DNA of 64,000 nucleotides from JBNRMR01 sp050942895 (GCA_050942895.1 JBMNOE010000004.1:1-64000); one strand, 5' to 3'; shown: positions 35,394 through 43,926, numbered from the stretch's first letter. The notes: generated by a model from the letters alone, not told the origin. Numbers and translations: made by a program.

Positions 35394-35411
35394 ACGCCGG
35401 GCAGCCGTACA

Positions 35412-35445
35412 AGCAAACAAACAGACCAAAGGTCTGTTTGTTTTA
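35412..35445 (+). terminator. Terminator of the pst-pho operon
   Basis: A perfect stem AAACAGACC / GGTCTGTTT with an AAA loop, flanked by A and T runs. It lies between the convergent kinase and hydrogenase-like genes and may act on both strands. Confidence 0.8.
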
Positions 35446-35484
35446 TTAATAAGATGGGGTTATTTATGCATTGTCAGGGCTAAG

Positions 35485-36831
35485 TCAGATATCATCGTCA
35501 TCGCCGGAGATTGCGCCGCCTGCACCTGTGCCGTTGCCCTTCAAAAAGCGGGTAGAGTCGCTTATCTTGAGCATCTGCTGGGCTAAAACCGCCACCCTGT
35601 CCTTCATTTTGAATATGCAGTTAAGCTCGGTCGCAAAGCCGCGCACGATGTCCTCCGCCAATGTCTTGCAGGTGGGGGAACCGCAGGAGCCGCAGTCCAG
35701 CCCGGGCAGCTTTGCGGCGATGCGGCCCATCTTGTCCATCTGTGCAAGGCGCTCGTTCATAGTGCCGTCAAACTGGAATATATTGCTGGGCATAAGCTTT
35801 TTCGTGAAAGAAAGCTGCTCCAGGCCATAGGCAGCCAGATCGTCGTTGTTGTCCTCAGGGGCGGACTCGGCCATCCTGCGCATCCTGTTTCCGGCGACGA
35901 AGCTGTTTTCAACGGTGAGAGGCCCGCCGACGCAGCCGCCCGTGCAAGCCCTGCCCTCGAAATATTCAAGGTCGCTGAAGTTGAGATTGTCGATTTCCTC
36001 CAGACAATGGATGACGTTGACTATGCCGTCCACCGCCAGGGAGTTTTCAATGCCCAAAGAGCTGTTCTCGCCGCCGTAAACAGCCCAGCCCATGTCAGCA
36101 GCGCTGGCACGGCGGATCTGGCGGTTTCCGCCCTTGCGCATGGTTGAAACGAGGGGGCCGTAAATGCTCTGGATTGATATGGCGCCGTCGATGCCGGACT
36201 TTTCCATGCCGGGGGCGGTCTTTATTGCGGTCATCTTTGCGCTGCATGGGGTGATATAGATGACGCCCACATCCTCGGGCTTAGCGCCGGTTTTAGTGCA
36301 ATATTCATCCCTTGCGACCCTGGCTGCAGCTTCCATCGGCGATATAAGATCAACTATGTTGCCTATCAGCGAAGGATAGCTCACCTGTATCAGCCTTACG
36401 ATGGCCGGACAGGCGGAGGAGATGAGGGGCAGCGAATCCCTGGGGATGCCGCCTTCTCTCTTTGCTTTTATTGCCCTTGAAATCATGCCGGCGCCGATGG
36501 CGCTTTCAAAAACATGGTCAAAGCCCAGGCCGTAGAGCCCTTCGATTATTATGCTTGCGTCGTAGACATCCTTAAACTGAGGGAAAAGGGAGGCTGCCGG
36601 CAAGGCGATGGAGTGCTTGAATTTTTTTATTATGTCCAAAGGGTCGGTTATGGCAACTTTGGCATGAGAAGGGCAGGCCCTGATGCATTCGCCGCAGTCT
36701 ATGCAGCGCTCATTCAGTATCACGGCCTTGTTCTCCCTTATTCTTATGGCCTCGGTGGGACAGCGCTTCAGGCAGTTGGTGCAGCCGATGCAGCGATCCT
36801 TATCCAGAGTTACGGAGTGGAAGTAGTCCAT
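35485..36831 (-). CDS. [FeFe]-hydrogenase-like iron-sulfur protein
   Basis: A 448-residue cytoplasmic protein. Two 4Fe-4S ferredoxin motifs are at Cys14/17/20/24 and Cys43/46/49/53. The hydrogenase large-subunit domain follows with SSACPA (Cys141), TPCSAK (Cys196) and ACTGGCVGG (Cys296 and Cys300), so all four H-cluster ligand cysteines are kept. The first Cys of the classic TSCCPAW motif, which relays protons, is Ala, and the usual GGGQP tail of the third motif is absent. A further Fe-S motif, CGSCGSPTC, lies at 380-388. It resembles the divergent, probably sensory, hydrogenase-like proteins rather than a bulk H2 producer. It follows the ATPase and DRTGG genes. Confidence 0.85.
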   Translation of the reverse strand: MDYFHSVTLDKDRCIGCTNCLKRCPTEAIRIRENKAVILNERCIDCGECIRACPSHAKVAITDPLDIIKKFKHSIALPAASLFPQFKDVYDASIIIEGLYGLGFDHVFESAIGAGMISRAIKAKREGGIPRDSLPLISSACPAIVRLIQVSYPSLIGNIVDLISPMEAAARVARDEYCTKTGAKPEDVGVIYITPCSAKMTAIKTAPGMEKSGIDGAISIQSIYGPLVSTMRKGGNRQIRRASAADMGWAVYGGENSSLGIENSLAVDGIVNVIHCLEEIDNLNFSDLEYFEGRACTGGCVGGPLTVENSFVAGNRMRRMAESAPEDNNDDLAAYGLEQLSFTKKLMPSNIFQFDGTMNERLAQMDKMGRIAAKLPGLDCGSCGSPTCKTLAEDIVRGFATELNCIFKMKDRVAVLAQQMLKISDSTRFLKGNGTGAGGAISGDDDDI

Positions 36832-36842
36832 ATGTAGCCCCC

Positions 36843-37262
36843 TTACGCCAATTCGAACGCCATTGTGATTACAGTGCCCTTGCCCACCTGTGACTCGATG
36901 CTGAACTTGTCAGCGTTGCGGCTCATGTTCGGAAGCCCCATGCCTGCGCCAAAGCCCATGTCCCTGGCTTCGTCGGAGGCCGTGGAAAACCCTTCTCTCA
37001 TCGCCTCTTTGACATCGGGGATTCCTGGGCCCTCGTCACGTACGGTGATCATTATCTCGCTGGGTGAAATCCCGCATTCGATTTCGCCGCCGTATGAATG
37101 TATTACCAGGTTTATTTCCGCCTCATATGTGGCGATGGATACCTTCCGGATGATGGAAGAGTCTATGCCGAGCTGTTTCAGCTTGCGCTTGACCATGGCT
37201 GAAGGCTGCCCGGCGGCGGAAAAGTCCATGGCCTTCACTTGAAATTTTTCAGTTATCCGCAT
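36843..37262 (-). CDS. Anti-sigma-factor-like ATP-binding protein
   Basis: A 140-residue GHKL-ATPase domain of the RsbW/SpoIIAB type, with EAEINLVIHSYGG (N box), VRDEGPGIPD (G1 box) and GFGAGMGLPNM (G2 box). It has no histidine-kinase dimerisation domain, so it likely acts as a serine kinase or anti-sigma partner. The ATG at 37262 is five bases after the DRTGG stop. Its place between a DRTGG protein and a hydrogenase-like protein is a recurrent arrangement in Clostridia and suggests a redox-sensing module. Confidence 0.85.
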   Translation of the reverse strand: MRITEKFQVKAMDFSAAGQPSAMVKRKLKQLGIDSSIIRKVSIATYEAEINLVIHSYGGEIECGISPSEIMITVRDEGPGIPDVKEAMREGFSTASDEARDMGFGAGMGLPNMSRNADKFSIESQVGKGTVITMAFELA

Positions 37263-37266
37263 ATCT

Positions 37267-37617
37267 TCAACCCAATTTCGCGCTGGGCATTCCGGCGGCG
37301 AAAAGCCGGCCGCAGGCCTCATACATGGTGAAGCAGGTGCACAAAAGAGGCAGGTCCAGCTCCTGCGCCAGGGCGATGGAGTCGCTGTCGGGCCTCTTTC
37401 CCCGAACGAATACGATGCAGGGCAGATCCAGCATTTCTGCTGTTCTGATGGACTGCTTGTTTATCAGCCCTGTCAAAAGCACCGTGTTTTCCTTCACATA
37501 TGCAAGCACGTCGCTCATCAGATCTGAAGCAAAGGCGCAGTCCACCCTCTGATCAAGGGAGGGGCTGCCCGAAAGCACGGTTGCATCCAGCAATTTTACT
37601 ATTTCGTTAAGGGTCAT
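37267..37617 (-). CDS. DRTGG-domain protein
   Basis: A 116-residue stand-alone DRTGG-type domain: MTLNEIVKLLDATVLSG at the start, then DVLAYVKENTVLLTGLIN and PCIVFVRGKRPD, with a Rossmann-like alternation of strands and helices. Such domains occur beside CBS domains and in phosphotransacetylases and are thought to bind nucleotides or other small ligands. It is the first gene of the group leading to the hydrogenase-like protein. Confidence 0.8.
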   Translation of the reverse strand: MTLNEIVKLLDATVLSGSPSLDQRVDCAFASDLMSDVLAYVKENTVLLTGLINKQSIRTAEMLDLPCIVFVRGKRPDSDSIALAQELDLPLLCTCFTMYEACGRLFAAGMPSAKLG

Positions 37618-37671
37618 AGCTTCACCTCTTTGTTTTTTGCCTTTAGAAGAATGATGCCATGATCCGGTGAA

Positions 37672-38619
37672 TCAATTGAAGCCGGCGGATATGGCGCTGA
37701 TATATTCTCTATACTCAAATATAGCTTCAGTGTAATTATACTTGATTGCCGCGCTAAATGCTATAGTATCAGTAATATTTGCCCTGTAAAAGCTATCCGT
37801 TTTGGCGATCATGCCATCCAAAAGGGAGCGAAGGCCCTCTAAAACCCTGCTTTCATCGTCCACGCCGGTTTCAAGGGACAGGGCTTCATGGCTGCTTTTC
37901 AAAAGATCAAGGCTCTTAAAAAGCTCGTCTGCGGCCTCGGAGGGCTGCATATCTCCCTTGTCAACGAGGTCTGACAGCTTGCGCATAAGATCCAAAGAGC
38001 TGCGCCAGGCTTCATAGCCGGCTGTGATGGTGTTAATTTTTTCCTGGGGGGCGGTGACGGTCAACTCCACCATTGGGATGGCGCCGCTGTAGATATAGCT
38101 GTCGATTGCGTTTTCTTCCATCAGGTTCGCCTTAACGCTGCGGGCTTCGCTTTCGCTTAAATATATGTTTGCAAAGACCCTGTAGCGCACATCATAGAGT
38201 ATATAGCCGCAGGCACCCCGCTGGCGGATGGCATCGGCCTCGATTTGGGCGGTTTCAAGGGAGGAAAAGGCTCCCACCTGAAGGGCGTAAAAGTCCAGCC
38301 TTGGAAAAACCAGATCGCTGACGACGCTGACGCCGGGCGAAGACGAAGGCGAGGGAGAACTTGCGATCGGCGAGGCAGAGTTCTCCGGCTGATGGGGCAA
38401 AAGCACGGGCGGCGTTGTTGCCGAGGCGCTTGCTTCGCCGATGTTCAGGGGCAAAAACACCTTGTCCGCCAAGAACACGCCGAAAAGCCCGGCAAGGGCG
38501 GTGTAGGCGGCTATTCCTGCGGTCACGAGGACGCCAAACCAAAATGACCTGCCGGCCCGCTGGCGGTATACTCTGGACACCCTGCGATAAGGGCGCGTTC
38601 CTCTGCGTCTCTTTTGCAT
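37672..38619 (-). CDS. SPOR-domain membrane protein
   Basis: A 316-residue protein. After a very basic N-terminal tail (MQKRRRGTRPYRRV) there is one membrane span (FGVLVTAGIAAYTALAGLFG), a Ser/Pro-rich linker, and an extracellular SPOR domain (FYALQVGAFSSLETAQIEAD ... GYILYDVRYRVF) that binds denuded peptidoglycan glycans. A helical C-terminal region of about 130 residues follows. The start at 38619 has AGAGAGG upstream; a longer frame to 38832 lacks a ribosome site. It lies 54 bases ahead of the DRTGG gene and could be co-transcribed. Confidence 0.85.
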   Translation of the reverse strand: MQKRRRGTRPYRRVSRVYRQRAGRSFWFGVLVTAGIAAYTALAGLFGVFLADKVFLPLNIGEASASATTPPVLLPHQPENSASPIASSPSPSSSPGVSVVSDLVFPRLDFYALQVGAFSSLETAQIEADAIRQRGACGYILYDVRYRVFANIYLSESEARSVKANLMEENAIDSYIYSGAIPMVELTVTAPQEKINTITAGYEAWRSSLDLMRKLSDLVDKGDMQPSEAADELFKSLDLLKSSHEALSLETGVDDESRVLEGLRSLLDGMIAKTDSFYRANITDTIAFSAAIKYNYTEAIFEYREYISAISAGFN

Positions 38620-38704
38620 ATAATTACACCTCTCTTTGTATATTGTTATGCTATATCTTTGGCAGTTATAACCATCTTTATTCAGCTTAACGGCATCGCT
38701 GTTG

Positions 38705-38733
38705 TTGTGCCTGGGCCGGCGCTCTGATATAAT
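38705..38733 (+). promoter_or_regulatory. Probable promoter of the DUF6062 operon
   Basis: TTGTGC, 17 bp, TATAAT. The transcript would begin about 75 bases before the DUF6062 start. Confidence 0.6.
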
Positions 38734-38812
38734 TAACCCAATAGCAGGAATGTTAAACAGAATTATTAAAAAACATTGGGAAAAGGAGAAATCCTTATGA
38801 AGGGAAGATAAT

Positions 38813-39604
38813 ATGAAGTACCATATAGACACAATTCCAATTTGGGACGCTTTTAAGGCGGCAGGTGAATGCCCCCTTTGCGATATTTACAATAAATGCG
38901 AAAGCGAGTTCGTTGAAAGGTCGCTGGGCGGCTCGGTTATGGAGCCGGACACAAGGGTGCAGGTGAACAAGCAGGGCTTTTGCGGGGAGCATTTAAGCCA
39001 GCTTTATGCCCAGCAAAACCGGCTGGGGCTGGCGCTGATGATGCACTCGCATATAAAGGAAATAATCGCCGAGCTGGACAAACAGGAAAAAGAGCTGGCT
39101 GTCCAGATGGAGATCGATTCCAAAAAAAGAGGGCTGGAGAGGGCCGCAAGAGCGGTGACGAAAAGCGCTCCGTCCGTCGCCATGACTCATGACATTGCCG
39201 CCATCGCCCGCACAAGGATCGACGACTGCTACATCTGCTCCAGGCTTAAAAGCACAATGGACCGCTATGTGAAAACGGTGGTGGCCATGTGGGAAAACGA
39301 GAAGGAGTTTCAAAAGGCTTTCAGGGGCTCAAAGGGCTTTTGCCTGAAGCATTATTCCCAGCTTTTGGACGCCGGCGCAAGCTGTCTGATGGGCGCGAAG
39401 CACAGGGAGTTCACATCGGCTCTGGTTGGCGCGCAGAGGGAGAATATCGCCCGCATTGAAAAAGAGCTGGAGTGGTTCACCCTAAAGTTTGATTACCGCA
39501 ACAAGGATAAGCCCTGGGGCGGTTCGCGGGATGCCGTCGAGCGCACTTTGCTGAAGCTGCGTTCCTGGCAGGGGCCTGCGGGGCAGAAGAAGAAGGAGGA
39601 ATGA
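38813..39604 (+). CDS. DUF6062-family cysteine-rich protein
   Basis: A 263-residue cytoplasmic protein with the DUF6062 pattern: IPIWDAFKAAGECPLCDIYN near the N-terminus, GFCGEHLSQLY, then DDCYICSRLKSTMDRY and GFCLKHYSQLL. The paired CxxC and C-x2-H motifs occur twice, so it probably binds two metal ions in a duplicated domain. No function is known. ATG 38813 follows AAGGGAAG; a four-codon mini-frame with its own AAGGAG precedes it. Confidence 0.85.
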   Translation: MKYHIDTIPIWDAFKAAGECPLCDIYNKCESEFVERSLGGSVMEPDTRVQVNKQGFCGEHLSQLYAQQNRLGLALMMHSHIKEIIAELDKQEKELAVQMEIDSKKRGLERAARAVTKSAPSVAMTHDIAAIARTRIDDCYICSRLKSTMDRYVKTVVAMWENEKEFQKAFRGSKGFCLKHYSQLLDAGASCLMGAKHREFTSALVGAQRENIARIEKELEWFTLKFDYRNKDKPWGGSRDAVERTLLKLRSWQGPAGQKKKEE

Positions 39605-39611
39605 TGCGAAT

Positions 39612-40256
39612 ATGGGCGCAAAAAAGTCTATGACGGTTAAGAATGCGGGGCGGGAGGCACTTTTCACAGATGCAGTGGAGCCTTTTGATATCGCCATACA
39701 CCCCTGGGAGGACAGCGGCTATGACCCGAAGGTGGAGGGGCGCATATGCTACGACGGCGCGGGCATTCATATCGGTTTCACGGTCTGGGAAGATCAGGTG
39801 GTCATAAATCATTTCAACAAAAACGACCCCGTGAGCCTGGATAGCTGCGTTGAGTTCTTCGTAAGCCCATGGCCGGAGGGAAGCCCCCACTACGCTAATT
39901 TTGAGATCAACGCCATAGGCACCTTTCTGGCGAAGAACAGGCCAGGACCCAATGAGATGCAGTTCATTGAAAGGAGCGAAACCGACCGCGAGTTTGATAT
40001 CCGCACCAGCCTTAGCCGCGAAAACCACAGCGATTTCAAAGGCCCTTTCTGGCAGGTGAGCTACACCGTGCCACGGTCGGTTTTAGAGCGGTACTTCCCC
40101 GGCTGTGAGCTGAAAAGCGGCGCTGTCTGGCGGGCGAACTTCTACAAATGCGGCCACGGCGATTATCTCAACCACAAGATGGCCTGGAGCGATATCAAAA
40201 CCGAAAAGCCACAGTTCCATTCACCAAAGTTTTTCGGCAGCATAACTTTGGGATAA
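39612..40256 (+). CDS. CBM9-like carbohydrate-binding protein
   Basis: A 214-residue beta-sandwich protein of the family 9-like carbohydrate-binding domain, stand-alone and without signal peptide. The region GAGIHIGFTVWED ... DSCVEFFVSPWPEGSPHYANFEINAIG is diagnostic, and the C-terminal part ends HSPKFFGSITLG. Such solitary cytoplasmic CBM9-like proteins are common in Clostridia and their ligand is unknown. It begins 7 bases after the DUF6062 stop. Confidence 0.85.
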   Translation: MGAKKSMTVKNAGREALFTDAVEPFDIAIHPWEDSGYDPKVEGRICYDGAGIHIGFTVWEDQVVINHFNKNDPVSLDSCVEFFVSPWPEGSPHYANFEINAIGTFLAKNRPGPNEMQFIERSETDREFDIRTSLSRENHSDFKGPFWQVSYTVPRSVLERYFPGCELKSGAVWRANFYKCGHGDYLNHKMAWSDIKTEKPQFHSPKFFGSITLG

Positions 40257-40342
40257 GCCAGCAAAAAATCAGCATGTTCAGTATATAATGAAGGCTCATG
40301 CATATGCTTAATCATCAAATGAACAGATGATGGAGGCGTAGC

Positions 40343-41218
40343 ATGGGCTTTTCTTTGGATGAACTAAGGGAAGAAATTGAATCGGGCAGGCGAAAGAGGG
40401 AGGGAATGAGAAGGGCGCCCTCTGCCAGAAAAAGGTTCCGCTTGGAAAAGGGCGGTCTGGCCATGAGGAGCCTGACCATGCTGGGAGCGGCGCTGATCCT
40501 CTTTGCGGGGGTGAGCACGTTCTTGCCGGAAGCGCCTGCCCAGACGCAGACGGTGTCCGGCAGCGGCAGTGAAAGACAGATACCCATTTACCGGGTGGAG
40601 ACGGATGAAAAAAAGGTCGCCATCAGCTTTGACGCCGCCTGGGGGGCCGACAAGACCAGCGGCATAATGGACATTCTTGAGGAATACGATGTCCAGGCCA
40701 CATTTTATCTGGTGGGGTTTTGGGTGGATAAATACCCCGAGAAGGTGCAGGAAATAAATGAACGGGGCTTTGAACTGGGCAATCACAGCTCAACTCACCC
40801 GAAGATGACAACCCTCACAGCAGAGCAGATGCTGCTGGAGGTGAACACCTGCACGGACAAGATCGAGAAGCTGACGGGGGTTAGAACAAGGCTTTTCCGC
40901 CCGCCATACGGCGATTATAACGATGAAATGGTAAGGGTTTTGAGGGGCGCCGGCTACGAGGTGACCCAATGGAACACCGACAGCCTGGACTGGAAGAACC
41001 TGGGGGTTCAGTCCATGGTGAGCCAGGTGACTAAGAACGTGCAGCCGGGGGATCTGGTGCTGTTCCACAATAACTCAGACCATATCTTGGAGGCGCTGCC
41101 GCTGATACTCACATGGTTTCAAAACAATGGCTATCAGGTCATGAATGTGGGAGATCTTCTGCTGGAGGGGGACTTTTATGTGGACCACACCGGCATGATG
41201 CGGGCGGTGGTGCAATGA
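40343..41218 (+). CDS. PdaB-like polysaccharide deacetylase
   Basis: A 291-residue NodB-domain protein with a basic N-terminal stretch and one membrane span at about residues 44-62, so the catalytic part is outside. The motifs are ISFDAAWGADKT (motif 1, with the FDxxWG form of sporulation deacetylases), HSSTHP (metal-binding H-x3-H), RPPYGDYN and VLFHNN. PdaB proteins trim peptidoglycan in spores. Ribosome site GGAGG. It overlaps the SSB-like gene by 4 bases. Confidence 0.88.
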   Translation: MGFSLDELREEIESGRRKREGMRRAPSARKRFRLEKGGLAMRSLTMLGAALILFAGVSTFLPEAPAQTQTVSGSGSERQIPIYRVETDEKKVAISFDAAWGADKTSGIMDILEEYDVQATFYLVGFWVDKYPEKVQEINERGFELGNHSSTHPKMTTLTAEQMLLEVNTCTDKIEKLTGVRTRLFRPPYGDYNDEMVRVLRGAGYEVTQWNTDSLDWKNLGVQSMVSQVTKNVQPGDLVLFHNNSDHILEALPLILTWFQNNGYQVMNVGDLLLEGDFYVDHTGMMRAVVQ

Positions 41219-41841
41219 TGTATGCAGAGGAAGTTCGCTCGAACTTTTTAAACAGCGTCAATCTAATGGGCGAGGTGCTTTATCCGGCCAAGTTCAGCCA
41301 CTCATTCAGGGGCGAAAGCTTTTATTCGATGACTTTGAGCGTCGCCAGGCTTTCGGGCATAGCCGACCTGCTGCCCCTCACCGTGCCTGCCTCCCTTTGC
41401 CCTCAAGGTATCGAGGAAGGGCAGAGCATATTGGTGACAGGCCAGCTCAGAAGCTACAGGCATTTTGACGGCGAGCGCAACAGGCTGTGCCTTTCGGTTT
41501 TCTGCAAATGCCTTCAGCCGGTCTTTGGGGAGCCGGAATCGTCAAACACGGTCAGCATCGCGGGCTGTCTTTTAAAGCCGCCGATAATAAGGCGCACACC
41601 CCTCGGCAGGGACATCTGCGACCTTTTGGTGAGCGTGCCCAGAGGGTTTGGAAAAAGCGATGTCATACCGGTGATAGCATGGGGGGTATACGCCGGGGCC
41701 AGCGCGGAGTTCTTCGCCGGACAGGAGCTGATGATAAAGGGCCGCTTCCAAAGCAGAGAGTACCAGAAAAAGCTTGACAGCGGCGAAGTCGAGCAGCGCA
41801 CCGCCTACGAACTTTCCGCCATGGAAATCTCCCCTGCATAA
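41215..41841 (+). CDS. SSB-like OB-fold protein
   Basis: A 209-residue protein that appears to contain two OB-fold units: NSVNLMGEVLYPAKFSH ... ILVTGQLRSYRHFD and NTVSIAGCLLKPPIIRRTPLGRDICDLLVSVPR ... ELMIKGRFQSREYQK. The second matches the single-stranded DNA-binding protein pattern. It lacks the acidic C-terminal tail of canonical SSB and so is an accessory form; relatives are found in Clostridia outside the replication operon. Start ATG 41215 overlaps the PdaB stop. Confidence 0.75.
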   Translation: MMYAEEVRSNFLNSVNLMGEVLYPAKFSHSFRGESFYSMTLSVARLSGIADLLPLTVPASLCPQGIEEGQSILVTGQLRSYRHFDGERNRLCLSVFCKCLQPVFGEPESSNTVSIAGCLLKPPIIRRTPLGRDICDLLVSVPRGFGKSDVIPVIAWGVYAGASAEFFAGQELMIKGRFQSREYQKKLDSGEVEQRTAYELSAMEISPA

Positions 41842-41883
41842 TCTGGGCTATTGCCATTTTTTAAAAACAATATTATGATAAAT

Positions 41884-41924
41884 CCACAGGAAGCGATAGC
41901 GGCGCTTTCTGTGGAGGTTTTTTT
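41884..41924 (+). promoter_or_regulatory. Terminator-like hairpin abutting the apbE start
   Basis: CCACAG-GAAGCG pairs with CGCTTTC-TGTGG, and is followed by AGG and seven T residues directly before the apbE ATG at 41925. The ribosome site GGAGG overlaps the 3' arm. It may end the upstream operon, limit read-through into apbE, or hide the ribosome site. Confidence 0.55.
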
Positions 41925-42989
41925 ATGTGGAAACGGCTTGCGGCTGTTCTTTGCTTTTGTCTTTGCCTGTGCCTTTGCGCGGGCCTTTTGGGATGCTCCT
42001 TTTTTTCAATGCCATCTGTTCCAGATGAAAAAACGGCGAGGGTTTTCGCTATGGACACGGTGGCGGTGCTGACTGTCTACGGAAAAGAGGCCGAAGCTGC
42101 TATCGCCGATTTTGAGAGGGAGCTATTACGGCTGGAAAGGCTGCTTTCAGCCTTTGATGAAAACAGCGGCGTGCATGAGATCAACTCCGCCCAGGGAAAA
42201 GCTGTCCGGTCGGAGCCGGAGCTGCTTAAGATAATCGCCATGTCGAAGGAAATTTCACTCATGACCGGCGGCGCTTTTGACATAACCATCGCGCCCATAG
42301 TCCGCGCATGGGGCTTTGGCGGTGAAAACCGTGTGCCGGGAGAGGGCGAGATCGCCGGGCTGCTGCCCCTAATAGGTCATGAAAAAGTCAGGGTTGATGG
42401 CGATGAGATCACACTGGAAAAAGGCGCTATGATTGATCTGGGGGCAATCGCAAAGGGCTATGCAGCGGGCGTTTTGGCGCAGCTTGCGGCGGAGCATGAT
42501 ATCAAAGGGGCGGTGATTTCGCTGGGTGGCAATGTGCAGACCTTTGGCGAAAAGCCCGGGGGGAAGCCCTGGCGTGTGGCTATTCAGGATCCGCTGGACA
42601 AGTCGGCATATGCGGCGGTGGTTGAGATCGCCGCCGGGGTGAGCACGGCGGTTGTGACATCAGGGGCCTATCAGCGTTATTTTGAGGAGGGCGGGGAAGT
42701 CTACCATCATATAATAGATCCCCAAACGGGATATCCTTCCCGAAGCGGGCTGCTTTCGGCCACAGTGATCTGCTCTGATTCAGCCGTGGCGGACGCCCTT
42801 TCAACGGCCTTCTTTGTGCTGGGCGCGGAAAAATCCCTTGAAGCGGCTGAAAATATATCTGAAAGCGCCGGATGGGAGATTGATTTCATACTGATAACCG
42901 ATGAGGGGAAACTCCTGTACACGCCCGGGCTTGAGGGCATGATCAGCCATGAAAACAAGGCGTATTCTATGGAAATGATAGGCGGATGA
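41925..42989 (+). CDS. apbE: FAD:protein FMN transferase ApbE
   Basis: Attaches FMN from FAD to threonine residues of flavoproteins such as RnfG/NqrC, outside the membrane. The signal peptide (FCLCLCLCAGLLGC) ends in a lipobox, so it is a lipoprotein. Typical segments are FAMDTVAVLTVYG, SGVHEIN, GGAFDITIAP, DLGAIAKGYAAG and the FAD-contact GGNVQTFG, with HHIIDPQTGYPS near the C-terminus. At 354 residues it is full length. It leads a group with NusG-II and Gx transporter genes. Confidence 0.95.
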   Translation: MWKRLAAVLCFCLCLCLCAGLLGCSFFSMPSVPDEKTARVFAMDTVAVLTVYGKEAEAAIADFERELLRLERLLSAFDENSGVHEINSAQGKAVRSEPELLKIIAMSKEISLMTGGAFDITIAPIVRAWGFGGENRVPGEGEIAGLLPLIGHEKVRVDGDEITLEKGAMIDLGAIAKGYAAGVLAQLAAEHDIKGAVISLGGNVQTFGEKPGGKPWRVAIQDPLDKSAYAAVVEIAAGVSTAVVTSGAYQRYFEEGGEVYHHIIDPQTGYPSRSGLLSATVICSDSAVADALSTAFFVLGAEKSLEAAENISESAGWEIDFILITDEGKLLYTPGLEGMISHENKAYSMEMIGG

Positions 42990-42990
42990 C

Positions 42991-43383
42991 ATGGTAGAGC
43001 GGCGGAAAATCAGCACAAGGTTTTTGATAATATTTTTTGCGGCGCTTTTTGCGGCGGCTATGGCGGCGACTCTTTTCCGCTTTCCCGGCGGCGGGGGGGC
43101 ATTTGCCCATGTGAGCCTTGACGGCGAGATATTCGCAGTGATAGATCTGAGCGAGGCTGAGGAGGCATATTTGCTGGAAGTATCGCCGGGGAACATATTG
43201 CTGGTGGAAAAGGGCGCGATATCGATGCACAGCGCAGATTGCCCGGACCAGCTTTGCGTGAGGCAAGGCAAAACCGGAGAGGGCGGCCTGCCGATAATCT
43301 GTCTGCCAAACAGAATAATGGTGGAGATAAAGCCTGCCCGCGGCGAAGGAGAAAAAGTCGTGGATGCGGTTTCAGGGAGGTAG
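42991..43383 (+). CDS. NusG domain II-containing protein
   Basis: A 130-residue protein with one N-terminal membrane span (LIIFFAALFAAAMAATLF) and an extracellular NusG-II (KOW-less, ferredoxin-like) domain: HVSLDGEIFAVIDLSE ... LLVEKGAISMHSADCPDQLCV ... GLPIICLPNRIMVEI. The conserved Cys pair in SADCPDQLCV is kept. Function unknown; family members regularly sit beside ApbE and Gx transporter genes, as here, and may take part in membrane flavoprotein maturation. It starts one base after the apbE stop. Confidence 0.88.
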   Translation: MVERRKISTRFLIIFFAALFAAAMAATLFRFPGGGGAFAHVSLDGEIFAVIDLSEAEEAYLLEVSPGNILLVEKGAISMHSADCPDQLCVRQGKTGEGGLPIICLPNRIMVEIKPARGEGEKVVDAVSGR

Positions 43384-43386
43384 AAT

Positions 43387-43911
43387 GTGAAAGGGGCGGG
43401 GATGAGCGCAAAGAAGCTGGCGGTCTTGGCCGTATTTACGGCGACGGCTCTTTTGATGCACTTTATCGAGTCGCTGCTTCCGGGGCTTTCGCCGGTGCCG
43501 GGCATAAAGCTGGGCCTTGCAAATATTGTGACGGTGGTGCTGATGGCGGCCATGTCCAGGAGGGATGCGGGCCTGGTGCTGCTGGCAAGGATTTTGCTGG
43601 GGGGCATCTTTTCCGGCAGGGGGGTGGGGCTGATATACAGCGCGGCCGGGGGCGCAATGAGCTTCGCCGTATGTGCTCTGCTGATTTTATGGCTGTCGGA
43701 AAAACAGCTTTGGGCTTTGAGCGTGGCGGGGGCTGTGGGGCATATCATCGGGCAATTGGCGGCGGCGGCATTGGTTATGGGCAGTTTTTCAGTGTTTGCA
43801 TATGCCCCCTTGCTGACGGCTTCCGCCATGGCGGGCGGCCTTTTCACCGGCCTTTGCGCCCAGTTTTTGCTGGCGAAAATAAAAAAGCTGGGGATAAGTT
43901 TTCCTTCGTAA
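43387..43911 (+). CDS. Gx transporter family protein (HepI-like)
   Basis: A 174-residue integral membrane protein with five or six spans and the family segment GIKLGLANIVTVVLM, earlier annotated as heptaprenyl diphosphate synthase component I. The ILLGGIFSGRGVGLIYSAAGG stretch is also typical. It resembles the substrate-binding S components of ECF transporters; its ligand is unknown. The GTG start at 43387 follows GGGAGGT, three bases after the NusG-II stop. Confidence 0.88.
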   Translation: MKGAGMSAKKLAVLAVFTATALLMHFIESLLPGLSPVPGIKLGLANIVTVVLMAAMSRRDAGLVLLARILLGGIFSGRGVGLIYSAAGGAMSFAVCALLILWLSEKQLWALSVAGAVGHIIGQLAAAALVMGSFSVFAYAPLLTASAMAGGLFTGLCAQFLLAKIKKLGISFPS

Positions 43912-43926
43912 AGGGGAGTTTTGGGA

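Noticed and set aside
38797..38815. Four-codon mini-frame (M-K-G-R-stop) before the DUF6062 gene
   Set aside because: It has an AAGGAG site but is too short to judge and may be chance; no attenuator hairpin follows it.
42801..43847. A 348-codon minus-strand frame opposite the ApbE/NusG-II/Gx genes
   Set aside because: It overlaps three clearly recognised genes on the other strand and has no domain or ribosome site.
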